NCBI GenBank assembly: GCA_945900695.1
Contig: CAMDJU010000156.1
Location: 1-6,577 of the forward strand
From: Bordetella parapertussis
GTDB lineage: Bacteria > Pseudomonadota > Gammaproteobacteria > Burkholderiales > Burkholderiaceae_C
Direction of reading: 5' to 3'
DNA length: 6,577 bases
Within the stretch, counting starts at the first letter, position 1, and each line of letters starts with the position of its first letter. Below, piece by piece: positions 1 through 5,773 of the stretch. The notes beneath the pieces are model-generated. The model was not told where the DNA came from, searched no databases, and worked only from the letters and a program-made list of their open reading frames with translations. The position numbers were made by a program, and so were the translations under genes.

Positions 1-399
1 CCGCTCGGGCGAGACCAGCAGCACGTCGATGGTGTCAGCGTCGAGCCGCTGGAAAACCTCATCCCAGTCGTCAATATTCGTGGAGTTGACCGTGGCCGCC
101 TTCAGGCCCGCCCGCTCAGCCGCGCTCACCTGATCGCGCATCAGCGCCAGCAGGGGCGAGACCACCAACGTGGGCCCAGCGCCCGTGCTGCGGATCGCAT
201 GTGTGGCCGCCCAGTACACCGCCGACTTGCCCCAGCCGGTGGCCTGCACCACCAGCACCCGTGACGCAGACTGCAGCACGGCATGCACCGCGTCCACTTG
301 GTCCGCACGCGGCACCGCACCCGGACCGGCCAGGCGGGCCAGAATGGTGTGCATGTGCTGTTCTGCAAATTCGCGCTCAACCCTGCCAGTGGTGGTCAT
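1..399 (-). CDS. RecQ-like ATP-dependent DNA helicase, N-terminal part
   Basis: Partial gene with its start inside the window; 133 codons are present and the rest lies beyond base 1. RecQ-family helicases are superfamily 2 ATPases that unwind DNA with 3'-5' polarity in repair and recombination. Reading from ATG at 399, I see a motif-0-like RADQ (residues 31-34), a Walker A box ATGWGKS (53-59) with the nucleotide-binding Lys58, motif Ia around SPLLALMRDQ (81-90), a Ser/Thr/Asn patch NSTN (105-108), and the DVLLVSPER segment (125-133) seen in RecQ proteins after motif Ib. The DEAD/DEAH box, second RecA lobe and any RQC or HRDC domain fall outside the window. The start is supported by AGGGGA at 408-413, 8 nt upstream. 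Trp56 inside the P-loop replaces the Gly or Ala of classical RecQ and suggests a RecQ-like subfamily rather than housekeeping RecQ. Family call fairly sure; exact ortholog unknown. Confidence 0.8.
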   Translation of the reverse strand, partial: MTTTGRVEREFAEQHMHTILARLAGPGAVPRADQVDAVHAVLQSASRVLVVQATGWGKSAVYWAATHAIRSTGAGPTLVVSPLLALMRDQVSAAERAGLKAATVNSTNIDDWDEVFQRLDADTIDVLLVSPER

Positions 400-443
400 T
401 TGGAAGCTCCCCTGTCGCCTTTTGCGGCGTTTTTATTGGAGAG

Positions 444-542
444 CTATTTTGGGGCCACAACCCCGGCCATGTCCACCCCATCACGCTTTGCGACCTTGTG
501 CGGCCAGGCGCCGGCGCGTTTCCGGGCCCATCGCAGGGCCAT
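444..542 (-). CDS. Possible small ORF or gene remnant, basic peptide
   Basis: The minus-strand frame is open from 566 to a TAG at 444-446, after a TAA at 567-569. Starting at ATG 542 it encodes 32 residues beginning MALRWARKRAGAW and ending DMAGVVAPK. Codon choice is GC-rich at third positions like the neighbouring real genes, and the peptide is strongly basic in its first half and Ala/Val-rich at the end. I do not recognise a family. No clear ribosome-binding site precedes the ATG. It could be the last exonic scrap of a gene whose 5' part was lost when the toxin-antitoxin block arrived, a genuine small protein, or chance. It ends 44 nt before the helicase start, on the same strand. Confidence 0.25.
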   Translation of the reverse strand: MALRWARKRAGAWPHKVAKRDGVDMAGVVAPK

Positions 543-640
543 CAACGCATAGGAAATCCAACCACATTAGCACTTTGATAGCGCATGTGATGGGCATCAA
601 AAGCCCACCTACTGGGGTCTGCTTGGGTGCTTGCTCTGGG

Positions 641-671
641 CCGGTTACCCGATATGTTTCGGTAAGACCGG
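641..671. repeat. Imperfect inverted repeat / hairpin
   Basis: CCGGTTACC (641-649) pairs with GGTAAGACCGG (661-671), giving 9 base pairs interrupted by a 2-nt bulge, around an 11-nt loop. Four T residues follow on the plus strand (672-675), but there is no plus-strand gene upstream that would need a terminator. On the minus strand, the direction of the toxin gene ending at 748, no T tract follows. It may be a transcript-stabilising or processing hairpin, or a remnant; function not assigned. Confidence 0.4.
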
Positions 672-747
672 TTTTGAGCTGTGTCAGGCGCAGCCTGCCT
701 CGCAACGATGGCCTTGAATCTGGCGCGGGCCCCTACTCGGCGAAGAT

Positions 748-1182
748 TCAGGCCGTGGCCGTCCAGTTCCAAGGATTGAGCAGCGCCGCGCCCGTCGCCG
801 AAAAGTCGCCCTCATTGCGGGTCACGACCGTGAGCCCATGCACCAGCGCGGTGGCGGCGATCAGTCCATCCCGGTAGGGCTTGGGGTCGGGCACGTTCAG
901 ACGGGCGCAGCACAGAGCTATTTCAGTGGTGACGGGCAGCGTGCGCCCAGCGAACAGCGGCAGTACTTGCGCGTCAAACCAGTGCCTCAAGGCCCCAGCC
1001 TGGGCAGCATCGCACCGTTGAAGCAGCAGCAAGCCCTGCTCGATTTCTTGCAAGGTGATGACCGACACAAACAAGTCCCTGGCGCTCACTTGTTCGCTCC
1101 AGGCGGCCACCTTGGGGTCGGCACGCCCGAGCCGAATCTTGCGCATCTCTGACAGAGCGTTGGTATCGAGCAAAAAACTCAT
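748..1182 (-). CDS. vapC: PIN-domain toxin, VapC/FitB-like
   Basis: A 144-residue protein with the layout of PIN-domain toxins, which are Mg2+-dependent ribonucleases that block translation (typical targets are tRNA or rRNA) when their antitoxin is lost. Acidic active-site residues are all in expected places: Asp6 in LLDTN, Glu46 in ITLQEIEQG, Asp105 in PYRDGLIAATA, and Asp126 in TRNEGDF. Length fits the family (about 130-150). The start was put at 1182 because its ATG overlaps the TGA of the upstream antitoxin gene (ATGA, 1179-1182), typical of translational coupling in these pairs; an upstream ATG at 1206 would add eight residues and overlap the antitoxin further. The C-terminus ends with the usual NPW motif after the last strand. 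The partner antitoxin is of Phd/YefM type, a combination common for FitB-like VapC. The RNA target cannot be predicted. Confidence 0.9.
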   Translation of the reverse strand: MSFLLDTNALSEMRKIRLGRADPKVAAWSEQVSARDLFVSVITLQEIEQGLLLLQRCDAAQAGALRHWFDAQVLPLFAGRTLPVTTEIALCCARLNVPDPKPYRDGLIAATALVHGLTVVTRNEGDFSATGAALLNPWNWTATA

Positions 1183-1430
1183 GACAGGTCCGCAGATCTC
1201 GCCCAATCACGAGAAGGCTGCAACACCTCGTCCAACTCATCGGCCACTGGCATGGCCAACAAGTCGGCCACAGACTGCGCTGGCCCTTGCAAGGCCTGGT
1301 AAGCGGCGTAGCTCATGAGCACATGGGCCGGACGGCCACGGTCGGTGATGAGCAGCGGCTCCTCAGTGGCGCGATGGCGCAAGGCGCTGGCTTGGCGGTT
1401 GAATTCCTGGCTGGTCGTGGTTTGCATCAT
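1179..1430 (-). CDS. Phd/YefM-family antitoxin
   Basis: Encodes up to 83 residues. The N-terminal half (MQTTTSQEFNRQASALRHRA, then a strand-rich PLLITDRGRPAHVLMSYAAYQAL) is the Phd/YefM DNA-binding fold, which dimerises on the operator of its own operon. The C-terminal part (LLAMPVADELDEVLQPSRDW) is acidic and amphipathic, as expected for the segment that wraps the toxin and blocks its active site. It immediately precedes the PIN-domain toxin with a 4-nt overlap. Two ATGs are adjacent, at 1430 and 1427. GAGG at 1433-1436 is 2 nt from the first and 5 nt from the second, so translation may really begin at 1427 (82 residues, MQTTT). Transcription probably starts from the promoter at 1459-1486, and the gene is likely autorepressed by antitoxin or toxin-antitoxin complex. 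Confidence 0.88.
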   Translation of the reverse strand: MMQTTTSQEFNRQASALRHRATEEPLLITDRGRPAHVLMSYAAYQALQGPAQSVADLLAMPVADELDEVLQPSRDWARSADLS

Positions 1431-1458
1431 GGCCTCGATTCAAAGTATGTAGGTACGT

Positions 1459-1486
1459 ATTTTATGATCATATGGACTTCCGTCAA
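1459..1486 (-). promoter_or_regulatory. Sigma70-type promoter of the phd-like/vapC operon
   Basis: On the minus strand TTGACG (1481-1486, 5 of 6 to the -35 consensus) is followed by 16 nt and TAAAAT (1459-1464, 5 of 6 to the -10 consensus). A start point near 1452 would give a leader of about 22 nt that carries the GAGG before the antitoxin ATG. This is the best promoter match in the intergenic DNA of the window. Confidence 0.65.
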
Positions 1487-1494
1487 CCATATGA
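1463..1494. promoter_or_regulatory. Probable autoregulatory operator of the phd-like/vapC operon
   Basis: Two overlapping palindromic elements cover the promoter. TATGATCATA (1463-1472) is a perfect 10-bp palindrome touching the -10 box. TCATATGG (1468-1475) and CCATATGA (1487-1494) form a perfect 8-bp inverted repeat with an 11-nt spacer that brackets the -35 box. Dyads over the promoter are the usual binding sites of Phd/YefM antitoxins. Binding by this antitoxin is inferred from position, not shown. Confidence 0.5.
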
Positions 1495-1586
1495 AAGCGT
1501 GCAGGCTCATGCCCATTTGCTTGGCATCTTCTTCGAGCTACAGCTTGAGTGCGCCGGGAAGTTTGATGCCGGTGTTTTTTCAGCAT
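1490..1586 (-). pseudogene. Relic of a ribbon-helix-helix (CopG/Arc-type) antitoxin gene
   Basis: The minus strand reads KNTGIKLPGALKL, stop, LEEDAKQMGMSLHAFI. This resembles the DNA-binding core of ribbon-helix-helix antitoxins: a beta strand with a Lys-Leu-Pro start, helix A rich in Leu/Glu/Ala, a Gly-Met-Ser turn, then helix B. Two lesions are visible. The ATG at 1584-1586 is out of frame with the domain, and would be in frame if the A6 run (plus-strand T6 at 1575-1580) were one base shorter. A TAG (1538-1540) also interrupts helix A. Downstream of HAFI the frame stays open to a TGA at 1427-1429 but no longer looks like the family; a 2-nt shift at 1487-1492 would give HAFMVDG, more usual for such proteins. 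No cognate toxin remains beside it. It could be chance similarity, but the match over about 28 codons is good. Confidence 0.42.
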
Positions 1587-1589
1587 GGA

Positions 1590-1604
1590 TATACTATGGC
1601 ATAG
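1590..1604 (+). promoter_or_regulatory. Possible -10 box and operator for vapBC
   Basis: TATACT (1590-1595) is a good -10 hexamer 34 nt before the vapB ATG, but no good -35 lies at 16-18 nt; the nearest, TTGATG at 1563-1568, is 21 nt away. The palindrome CTATG-G-CATAG (1594-1604) overlaps its downstream edge and could be the VapB or VapBC operator. Assigned by position and symmetry only. Confidence 0.35.
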
Positions 1605-1628
1605 ACCATTGCGCCGTGGAGTTTAAAC

Positions 1629-1913
1629 ATGTCACAAACCGCCAAACTTTTCCTGAACGGTCGCAGCCAGGCCGTGCGCCTGCCAGCGGCCTACAGGTTT
1701 GACACCGAAGAAGTCTTTATCCGCAAAGACCCGATCACGGGTGATGTGATCCTTTCGCGCCGTCCCGATGACTGGACTGGTTTTTTCGCGGCGGCTGACA
1801 ACGCACAGGTGCCTGACGACTTTTTGAGCCCCGAGGAACGCACGCCACACGGCCAAGCCGAGGCTACAGATCGCGACCCTTTTGAGTCGTTACCCAACAC
1901 ATTGGGGTACTGA
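1629..1913 (+). CDS. vapB: VapB antitoxin, AbrB/MazE-type fold
   Basis: A 94-residue antitoxin. The N-terminal AKLFLNGRSQAVRLPAAYRF (residues 5-24), followed by EEVFIRKDPITGDVILSRRP, is the hallmark of VapB proteins with a swapped-hairpin AbrB-like DNA-binding domain: the NGRSQAVRLP loop contacts the operator. The C-terminal 45 residues are acidic and probably disordered until bound to VapC (DDFLSPEER, DRDPFESLP). GGAG at 1618-1621 lies 7 nt before the ATG. The vapC gene starts 8 nt after the stop, so the two form one operon, divergent from the Phd-type module. Its function would be to neutralise VapC and to repress the shared promoter; VapB proteins of this class are normally degraded by Lon or Clp proteases, which is family knowledge. 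Confidence 0.92.
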   Translation: MSQTAKLFLNGRSQAVRLPAAYRFDTEEVFIRKDPITGDVILSRRPDDWTGFFAAADNAQVPDDFLSPEERTPHGQAEATDRDPFESLPNTLGY

Positions 1914-1921
1914 GCCAGACC

Positions 1922-2332
1922 ATGAACACACGCTACCTGCTGGACACCAACACGGTCAGCCACCTCATCAAACGCCATCCGCAGGCTACCCAACACTTGC
2001 TGGATGTGCCCATGCACAGCGTTTGCATATCGGCCATCACGGCAGGTCAGCTGGCCTATGGTTTGGCAAAACGACCCAAAGCACTGGCATTGAAAGCGGC
2101 TGTGCACGAATTCTTGCGACGCGTAGAAGTGCTGCCGTGGGACGAAGCCGTGGCTCAGACCTACGGCACACTGCGGGCGCAACTGCAAAGCAAAGGCATC
2201 AGCCTGTCGGCGCAGGACATGCAAATTGCGGCGCATGCACTGGAAGCCAAAGCCGTGCTGGTCAGTAGCGATGCTGCCTTTTTAAATGCAGCTCAGCTCC
2301 AAATCCAAAATTGGATGGATGCCATCAGGTGA
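1922..2332 (+). CDS. vapC: VapC PIN-domain toxin with altered active site
   Basis: A 136-residue PIN-domain protein, the presumed ribonuclease toxin of the VapBC pair. Visible motifs are Asp8 in LLDTNTVSHLI, the second motif SAITAGQLAYGLAKRP (37-52), Asp99 in LSAQDMQIAAHAL, Asp117 in VSSDAAF, and a terminal NW (130-131). In most VapC proteins the second motif reads ELAYG or ELLYG with a metal-binding Glu; here the codon is CAG, giving Gln43. The first, third and fourth acids remain. Loss of that Glu usually abolishes or weakens nuclease activity in this family, so the toxin may be inactive, weak, or act mainly as a binding partner. The reading frame is otherwise intact and of normal length. 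The ribosome-binding site is poor (only GAGCC before the ATG), so it may be translated by coupling to vapB, 8 nt upstream. Confidence 0.9.
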   Translation: MNTRYLLDTNTVSHLIKRHPQATQHLLDVPMHSVCISAITAGQLAYGLAKRPKALALKAAVHEFLRRVEVLPWDEAVAQTYGTLRAQLQSKGISLSAQDMQIAAHALEAKAVLVSSDAAFLNAAQLQIQNWMDAIR

Positions 2333-2372
2333 TGAGATTTCTACGCCCTGAGTAAAGACACAAGTTCATCAG

Positions 2373-2406
2373 AAAAAGCCGCCAACCCTTTCAGGTTGGC
2401 GGCTTT
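2373..2406 (-). terminator. Rho-independent terminator of the aceE-aceF-lpdA operon
   Basis: AAAGCCGCCAACC (2375-2387) and GGTTGGCGGCTTT (2394-2406) form a perfect 13-bp stem with a 6-nt loop. On the minus strand the stem ends in five T residues followed by CT, and it begins 21 nt after the lpdA stop, so it fits termination of the pyruvate dehydrogenase transcript. On the plus strand it lies 42 nt after vapC and ends in TTTGTT, so it may also stop the vapBC transcript, making it a shared bidirectional terminator. Confidence 0.85.
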
Positions 2407-2427
2407 GTTAGTTGGAGCTTGAAGCGT

Positions 2428-4308
2428 TTATTTCTTGCTTGGCGGCAAATCCGTACAAGACCCATGCGCCACCTCGGCCGCCATGCCAATGCTTTCCCCA
2501 AGAGTCGGATGGGGATGGATGGTTTTGCCAATGTCCACCGCGTCGGCGCCCATCTCGATCGCCAAGGCGATCTCGCCAATCATGTCGCCTGCGTGCGTGC
2601 CGACCATGCCGCCACCCAGGATCTTGCCGTGGCCATGGGCCTCGGGTGAATCGTCAAACAGCAGTTTGGTCACGCCTTCATCCCGGCCATTGGCAATGGC
2701 GCGGCCTGATGCCGTCCACGGGAACAAGCCTTTTTTGACCTTGATGCCTTGCGCTTTGGCCTGGTCTTCGGTGAGGCCGACCCAAGCCACCTCGGGGTCG
2801 GTGTAGGCGACGCTGGGGATGACGCGGGCATTGAAGGCCGCAGCAGCCAACTCTTTATTGCCTTGCAGTTCACCGGCGATGACTTCAGCGGCCACATGCG
2901 CTTCGTGCACCGCCTTGTGCGCCAGCATGGGCTGGCCCACGATGTCGCCAATGGCGAAGATGTGCGGCACGTTGGTGCGCATCTGGATGTCCACGTTGAT
3001 GAAGCCCCGGTCGGTCACGGCCACACCGGCTTTGTCGGCACCGCATTTTTTACCATTGGGCGTGCGGCCCACGGCTTGCAACACCAAGTCGTAAACCTGG
3101 GGTGCTGGGGCCGTGCCGCCGGGTTCTGCGCTCTCGAAAGTGACTTCAATGCCTTCAGCCAAGGCGCGTGCGGACACGGTCTTGGTCTTGAGCATGATGT
3201 GGTCAAAGCGCTTGGCGTTCATCTTTTGCCAGACTTTGACCAAGTCGCGGTCCGCGCCCTGCATCAGGCCGTCCATCATTTCCACCACGTCCAGGCGTGC
3301 GCCCAGGGTGCTGTAAACCGTGCCCATCTCCAAACCAATGATGCCGCCGCCCAAGATGAGCATGCGCTTGGGGACTTCTTTGAGCTCCAAGGCGCCGGTG
3401 CTGTCGACCACGCGCGGGTCGTCTGGCATGAAGGGCAAATGCACCGCTTGCGAACCGGTGGCGATGATGCAGTTTTTAAAGGCGATGACTTTTTTGGTAC
3501 CGGTTTTGTCTTGGCCGGTTCCCGTGGTTTCTTCCACCTCCACCTGGTGGCTGCCCACAAAGTGGCCAAAGCCACGCACGGTGGTGACCTTGCGCATTTT
3601 GGCCATGGCCGCCAAACCACCGGTGAGTTTGCCAATGACTTTTTCTTTGTGGCCGCGCAACTTGTCGATGTTGACCGCGGGCTTGCCAAAGTCCACGCCC
3701 AGGTCGGCCATGTGGGCCACTTCATCCATCACCGCCGCCACGTGCAACAGCGCTTTGGACGGGATGCAACCGACGTTCAAACACACGCCGCCCAATTGGG
3801 CATAGCGCTCGACGATGACCACGTTGAGGCCCAAATCCGCCGCACGAAACGCCGCGCTGTAGCCGCCCGGGCCACCGCCCAAAACCAAGACATCGCAGTC
3901 CAGGTCCACGCTGCCAGCAAACGTGCTGGCAGGGGTGATAGCCACCGGCGCAGCTGCCACGCTGGGTGCGGGGCTGGCAGCAGCGGGCGTTGGCGCAGCC
4001 GCCGCTGAGGCCGTTGCTGGGGCCGCAGAAGCTGCCGTTGCTGGGGCCGCAGCGCTGGGTGCCGCCGCAGTTGCGGCTTCAAGCACCACCACCACCGAGC
4101 CTTGCTTGACCTTGTCGCCCAGCTTGACCTTGATCTCTTTGACCACCCCAGCGTGTGAAGAGGGGATTTCCATCGACGCTTTGTCGCTCTCGACCGTGAT
4201 CAGGCTTTGCTCGGCGCGAATGGTGTCACCGGGTTTGACCAGCAGTTCAATCACCGCCACTTCATCGATGTCGCCAATGTCGGGTACGTGTATGTCTAAC
4301 AGTGCCAT
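2428..4308 (-). CDS. lpdA: Dihydrolipoyl dehydrogenase (E3) with N-terminal lipoyl domain
   Basis: A 626-residue flavoprotein that reoxidises dihydrolipoyl groups of the pyruvate dehydrogenase complex, passing electrons through a disulfide and FAD to NAD+. Residues 1-77 are a lipoyl domain with the modified Lys43 in ESDKAS. Residues about 78-134 are an Ala/Pro-rich flexible linker. The E3 part follows: FAD-binding GGGPGG (144-149), the redox pair Cys176 and Cys181 in [13 protein letters not shown], the ATG motif near 283-285, NAD-binding GGGIIGLE (320-327), and the C-terminal interface with HPHPTLGE, whose His600/Glu605 form the catalytic base. Ordinary E3 proteins are about 470 residues; the extra length is the lipoyl domain and linker, as in Neisseria P64k and Ralstonia PdhL. 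The ATG at 4308 was chosen because it begins the lipoyl domain; the longer open frame upstream is the shadow of aceF. It is the last gene of its operon. Confidence 0.97.
   Translation of the reverse strand: MALLDIHVPDIGDIDEVAVIELLVKPGDTIRAEQSLITVESDKASMEIPSSHAGVVKEIKVKLGDKVKQGSVVVVLEAATAAAPSAAAPATAASAAPATASAAAAPTPAAASPAPSVAAAPVAITPASTFAGSVDLDCDVLVLGGGPGGYSAAFRAADLGLNVVIVERYAQLGGVCLNVGCIPSKALLHVAAVMDEVAHMADLGVDFGKPAVNIDKLRGHKEKVIGKLTGGLAAMAKMRKVTTVRGFGHFVGSHQVEVEETTGTGQDKTGTKKVIAFKNCIIATGSQAVHLPFMPDDPRVVDSTGALELKEVPKRMLILGGGIIGLEMGTVYSTLGARLDVVEMMDGLMQGADRDLVKVWQKMNAKRFDHIMLKTKTVSARALAEGIEVTFESAEPGGTAPAPQVYDLVLQAVGRTPNGKKCGADKAGVAVTDRGFINVDIQMRTNVPHIFAIGDIVGQPMLAHKAVHEAHVAAEVIAGELQGNKELAAAAFNARVIPSVAYTDPEVAWVGLTEDQAKAQGIKVKKGLFPWTASGRAIANGRDEGVTKLLFDDSPEAHGHGKILGGGMVGTHAGDMIGEIALAIEMGADAVDIGKTIHPHPTLGESIGMAAEVAHGSCTDLPPSKK
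4010..4052. repeat. Short direct repeat in the lpdA linker
   Basis: The 19-nt GCCGTTGCTGGGGCCGCAG occurs at 4010-4028 and again, identical, at 4034-4052, a period of 24 nt. On the coding (minus) strand this gives two near-identical 8-residue units (Ala-Pro-Ala-Thr-Ala core) of the Ala/Pro linker. The period is a multiple of three, so slippage here would lengthen or shorten the linker without breaking the frame. Confidence 0.75.
4078..4308 (-). repeat. Lipoyl-domain copy in lpdA
   Basis: Codons 1-77 of lpdA match codons 1-77 of aceF (5523-5753) in 64 of 77 residues by manual count, and share long stretches at the DNA level, for example CTTTGACCACCCCAGCGTG (plus strand). This marks a domain duplication within the operon. 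Confidence 0.85.
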
Positions 4309-4331
4309 GTTGTTCTCGCAGGTTGCGTGGA

Positions 4332-4352
4332 CGCCACCTTGTGCGGGTGGCG
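4332..4352 (-). other. Hairpin between aceF and lpdA
   Basis: CGCCACC (4332-4338) pairs with GGTGGCG (4346-4352) around a 7-nt loop in the 59-nt gap between aceF and lpdA. No T run follows on the minus strand, so it is not a terminator. It may act as an mRNA processing or stability element that sets relative E2 and E3 levels; that role is inferred from position. Confidence 0.4.
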
Positions 4353-4367
4353 AGAGTCCCCAATGAA

Positions 4368-5753
4368 TTAGAGCAAAACGCGCCGGAAGTCGCCCAGGAT
4401 TTGGCCCAGGTAAACATTGAAGCGGGCTGCGGCCGCGCCGTCGATGACGCGGTGGTCCCAGGTCAGCGACAAGGGCAGCATCAGGCGGGGCACAAAGGCT
4501 TTGCCGTCCCACACCGGCTCCATGGTGCTTTTGCACACACCCAAGATGGCCACTTCGGGCGCATTGATGATGGGTGTGAAGTAACGCCCACCAATGCCGC
4601 CCAAGCTGGAAATGGTGAATGTCGCGCCCGACATTTCGGCGGGGCTCAACTTGCCTTCGCGGGCCTTCTTGGCCAGCTCGCCCATTTCTTGGCTGATTTG
4701 CAAAATGCCTTTTTTGTCGGCGTCTTTGATCACCGGCACCATCAAACCGTTGGGCGTGTCGGCGGCAAAACCGATGTGCCAATAATTTTTGTAGACCAGG
4801 GCGTCGCCATCGAGCGAGCTGTTGAATTCGGGATATTTTTTGAGGGCGGCCACACAGGCCTTGATCAAAAACGCCAGCATGGTGACCTTAACGCTTGCGT
4901 TAATTCCAGCTTTTGCCGACTTTTCGTTTTCCAAGTTGGTCAACACGCGGAAGGCTTCGAGGTCGGTGATGTCGGCGTCGTCATGGTTGGTGACGGCCGG
5001 GATCATGATGGCATTGCGCAACAGGTTGGCACCGCTGATCTTTTTGATGCGGCCCATTTCTTTGCGCTCGATGGGGCCGAACTTGGCAAAGTCCACCTTG
5101 GGCCAAGCGATCAAACCCAGCGCAGCACCGTCACCACCCGCCGGGGCTTTGGCCGCTTGGGCTTGGGTGCGGGTGTCACCGGCCATCACCGAGCGGGTGA
5201 AGGCTTGCACATCGTCTTCGATGATGCGGCCCTTGGTGCCTGTGCCTTTGACTTCGGCCAGCGGCACGCCCAACAGGCGCGCCAATTTGCGAATCGACGG
5301 CGAAGCGTGGGGCAGGCCTGTGGCCGGGGTTTGGGTGGGGGCATGCGCGGCCAACACGGCTGCGGGGGTAGACACTGGTGCCGGCATGGGCGCAGGCACG
5401 GCTGCGCTGACAGGTGCAGCGACCGGGGCTGTTGCTGCCGCAGGTGCGGCGCTCAGCGCTGACATTGGCGCAGCCGGGGCAGCTGTCGGTGCTGGTGATG
5501 CAGCAGCGCTGGCTTCAGCCACATCGAGCACGACAACCACGGAACCCTGCTTGACCTTGTCGCCCAATTTGACCTTGAGCTCTTTGACCACCCCAGCGTG
5601 CGAGCAAGGGATTTCCATTGACGCCTTGTCGCTCTCCACGGTGATCAAGCTTTGCTCGGCCTTGACGCTGTCGCCCACCTTGACCAACATCTCAATCACG
5701 GCCACTTCATCAAAGTCCCCAATGTCGGGGACCGTCACATCCATCATCGCCAT
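4368..5753 (-). CDS. aceF: Dihydrolipoamide acetyltransferase (E2) of pyruvate dehydrogenase
   Basis: A 461-residue E2 core subunit, transferring the acetyl group from its lipoyl arm to CoA. Domains in order: one lipoyl domain (1-77, lipoylated Lys43 in ESDKAS); an Ala/Pro-rich linker (about 78-148); the peripheral subunit-binding domain (149-185, from [15 protein letters not shown] to DDVQAF), which docks E1 or E3; a second linker; and the catalytic domain (about 215-461), with the active-site DHRVIDG (433-439) carrying His434 and Asp438. Many proteobacterial E2p proteins have two or three lipoyl domains; this one has one, and a further copy sits on E3. The ATG at 5753 is supported by GGAG 7 nt upstream; in-frame ATGs at codons 3 and 4 are less well placed. 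It starts 20 nt after the aceE stop, so the genes are co-transcribed. The DFDEVAV and FGPIERKEM features fit the pyruvate rather than the 2-oxoglutarate enzyme. Confidence 0.97.
   Translation of the reverse strand: MAMMDVTVPDIGDFDEVAVIEMLVKVGDSVKAEQSLITVESDKASMEIPCSHAGVVKELKVKLGDKVKQGSVVVVLDVAEASAAASPAPTAAPAAPMSALSAAPAAATAPVAAPVSAAVPAPMPAPVSTPAAVLAAHAPTQTPATGLPHASPSIRKLARLLGVPLAEVKGTGTKGRIIEDDVQAFTRSVMAGDTRTQAQAAKAPAGGDGAALGLIAWPKVDFAKFGPIERKEMGRIKKISGANLLRNAIMIPAVTNHDDADITDLEAFRVLTNLENEKSAKAGINASVKVTMLAFLIKACVAALKKYPEFNSSLDGDALVYKNYWHIGFAADTPNGLMVPVIKDADKKGILQISQEMGELAKKAREGKLSPAEMSGATFTISSLGGIGGRYFTPIINAPEVAILGVCKSTMEPVWDGKAFVPRLMLPLSLTWDHRVIDGAAAARFNVYLGQILGDFRRVLL
5523..5753 (-). repeat. 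Lipoyl-domain copy in aceF
   Basis: Partner of the lpdA copy at 4078-4308. The 13 differences among 77 residues are mostly conservative (Val/Ile, Met/Leu, Ser/Thr, Lys/Arg, Asp/Glu). Residues 32-49 around the lipoyl lysine and 60-76 at the domain end are identical. Confidence 0.85.
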
Positions 5754-5773
5754 CTCTCGTCTCCGTTGGGTTT

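Larger units (their letters stand above)
400..747. other. 348-bp region between helicase and toxin genes
   Basis: No convincing full gene lies here. It lies downstream of the minus-strand toxin gene and upstream of the minus-strand helicase, so it should contain the helicase promoter and the toxin transcript end. I see the helicase ribosome-binding site (408-413), an imperfect hairpin (641-671), a small inverted repeat TGGGC/GCCCA (591-595 with 603-607), and a possible gene remnant on the minus strand (444-566). A promoter guess for the helicase (TTGTGG, 17 nt, AATAAA on the minus strand around 430-460) is too weak to list separately. No tRNA, CRISPR or insertion-sequence ends were recognised. 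Confidence 0.6.

Noticed and set aside
641..675. Hairpin followed by TTTT as a plus-strand terminator
   Set aside because: There is no plus-strand gene upstream to terminate and the T run is short.
481..772. Two overlapping minus-strand open frames downstream of the Phd-linked toxin (74 and 76 codons)
   Set aside because: Neither has a ribosome-binding site, a recognisable motif, or consistent codon use; one overlaps the toxin end.
170..877. Plus-strand open frame of 235 codons crossing the helicase start, the intergenic region and the toxin end
   Set aside because: It crosses two supported minus-strand genes, is rich in Arg, Cys, Pro and Ser, and has no motif or good ribosome-binding site.
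1183..1206. Upstream ATG at 1206 as start of the first toxin
   Set aside because: It would add eight residues before the conserved LLDTN strand and lose the typical ATGA coupling with the antitoxin stop.
1472..1702. Plus-strand open frame of 76 codons in the divergent region
   Set aside because: It runs into vapB in a wrong frame and is the complement of the ribbon-helix-helix-like sequence, which explains the region better.
2749..4008. Long plus-strand open frame opposite lpdA (419 codons)
   Set aside because: It is antisense to a well-supported gene, very rich in His, Gly and Ala, and shows no domain; a GC-rich shadow.
4309..4782. Minus-strand open frame upstream of and in frame with lpdA, adding 158 codons
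   Set aside because: It lies over the end of aceF in another frame, is rich in Arg and His as shadow frames are, and the lipoyl domain begins exactly at the ATG at 4308.
4302..5462. Long plus-strand open frame opposite aceF (386 codons)
   Set aside because: Same reasons: antisense to a conserved gene, low-complexity composition, no recognisable motifs.
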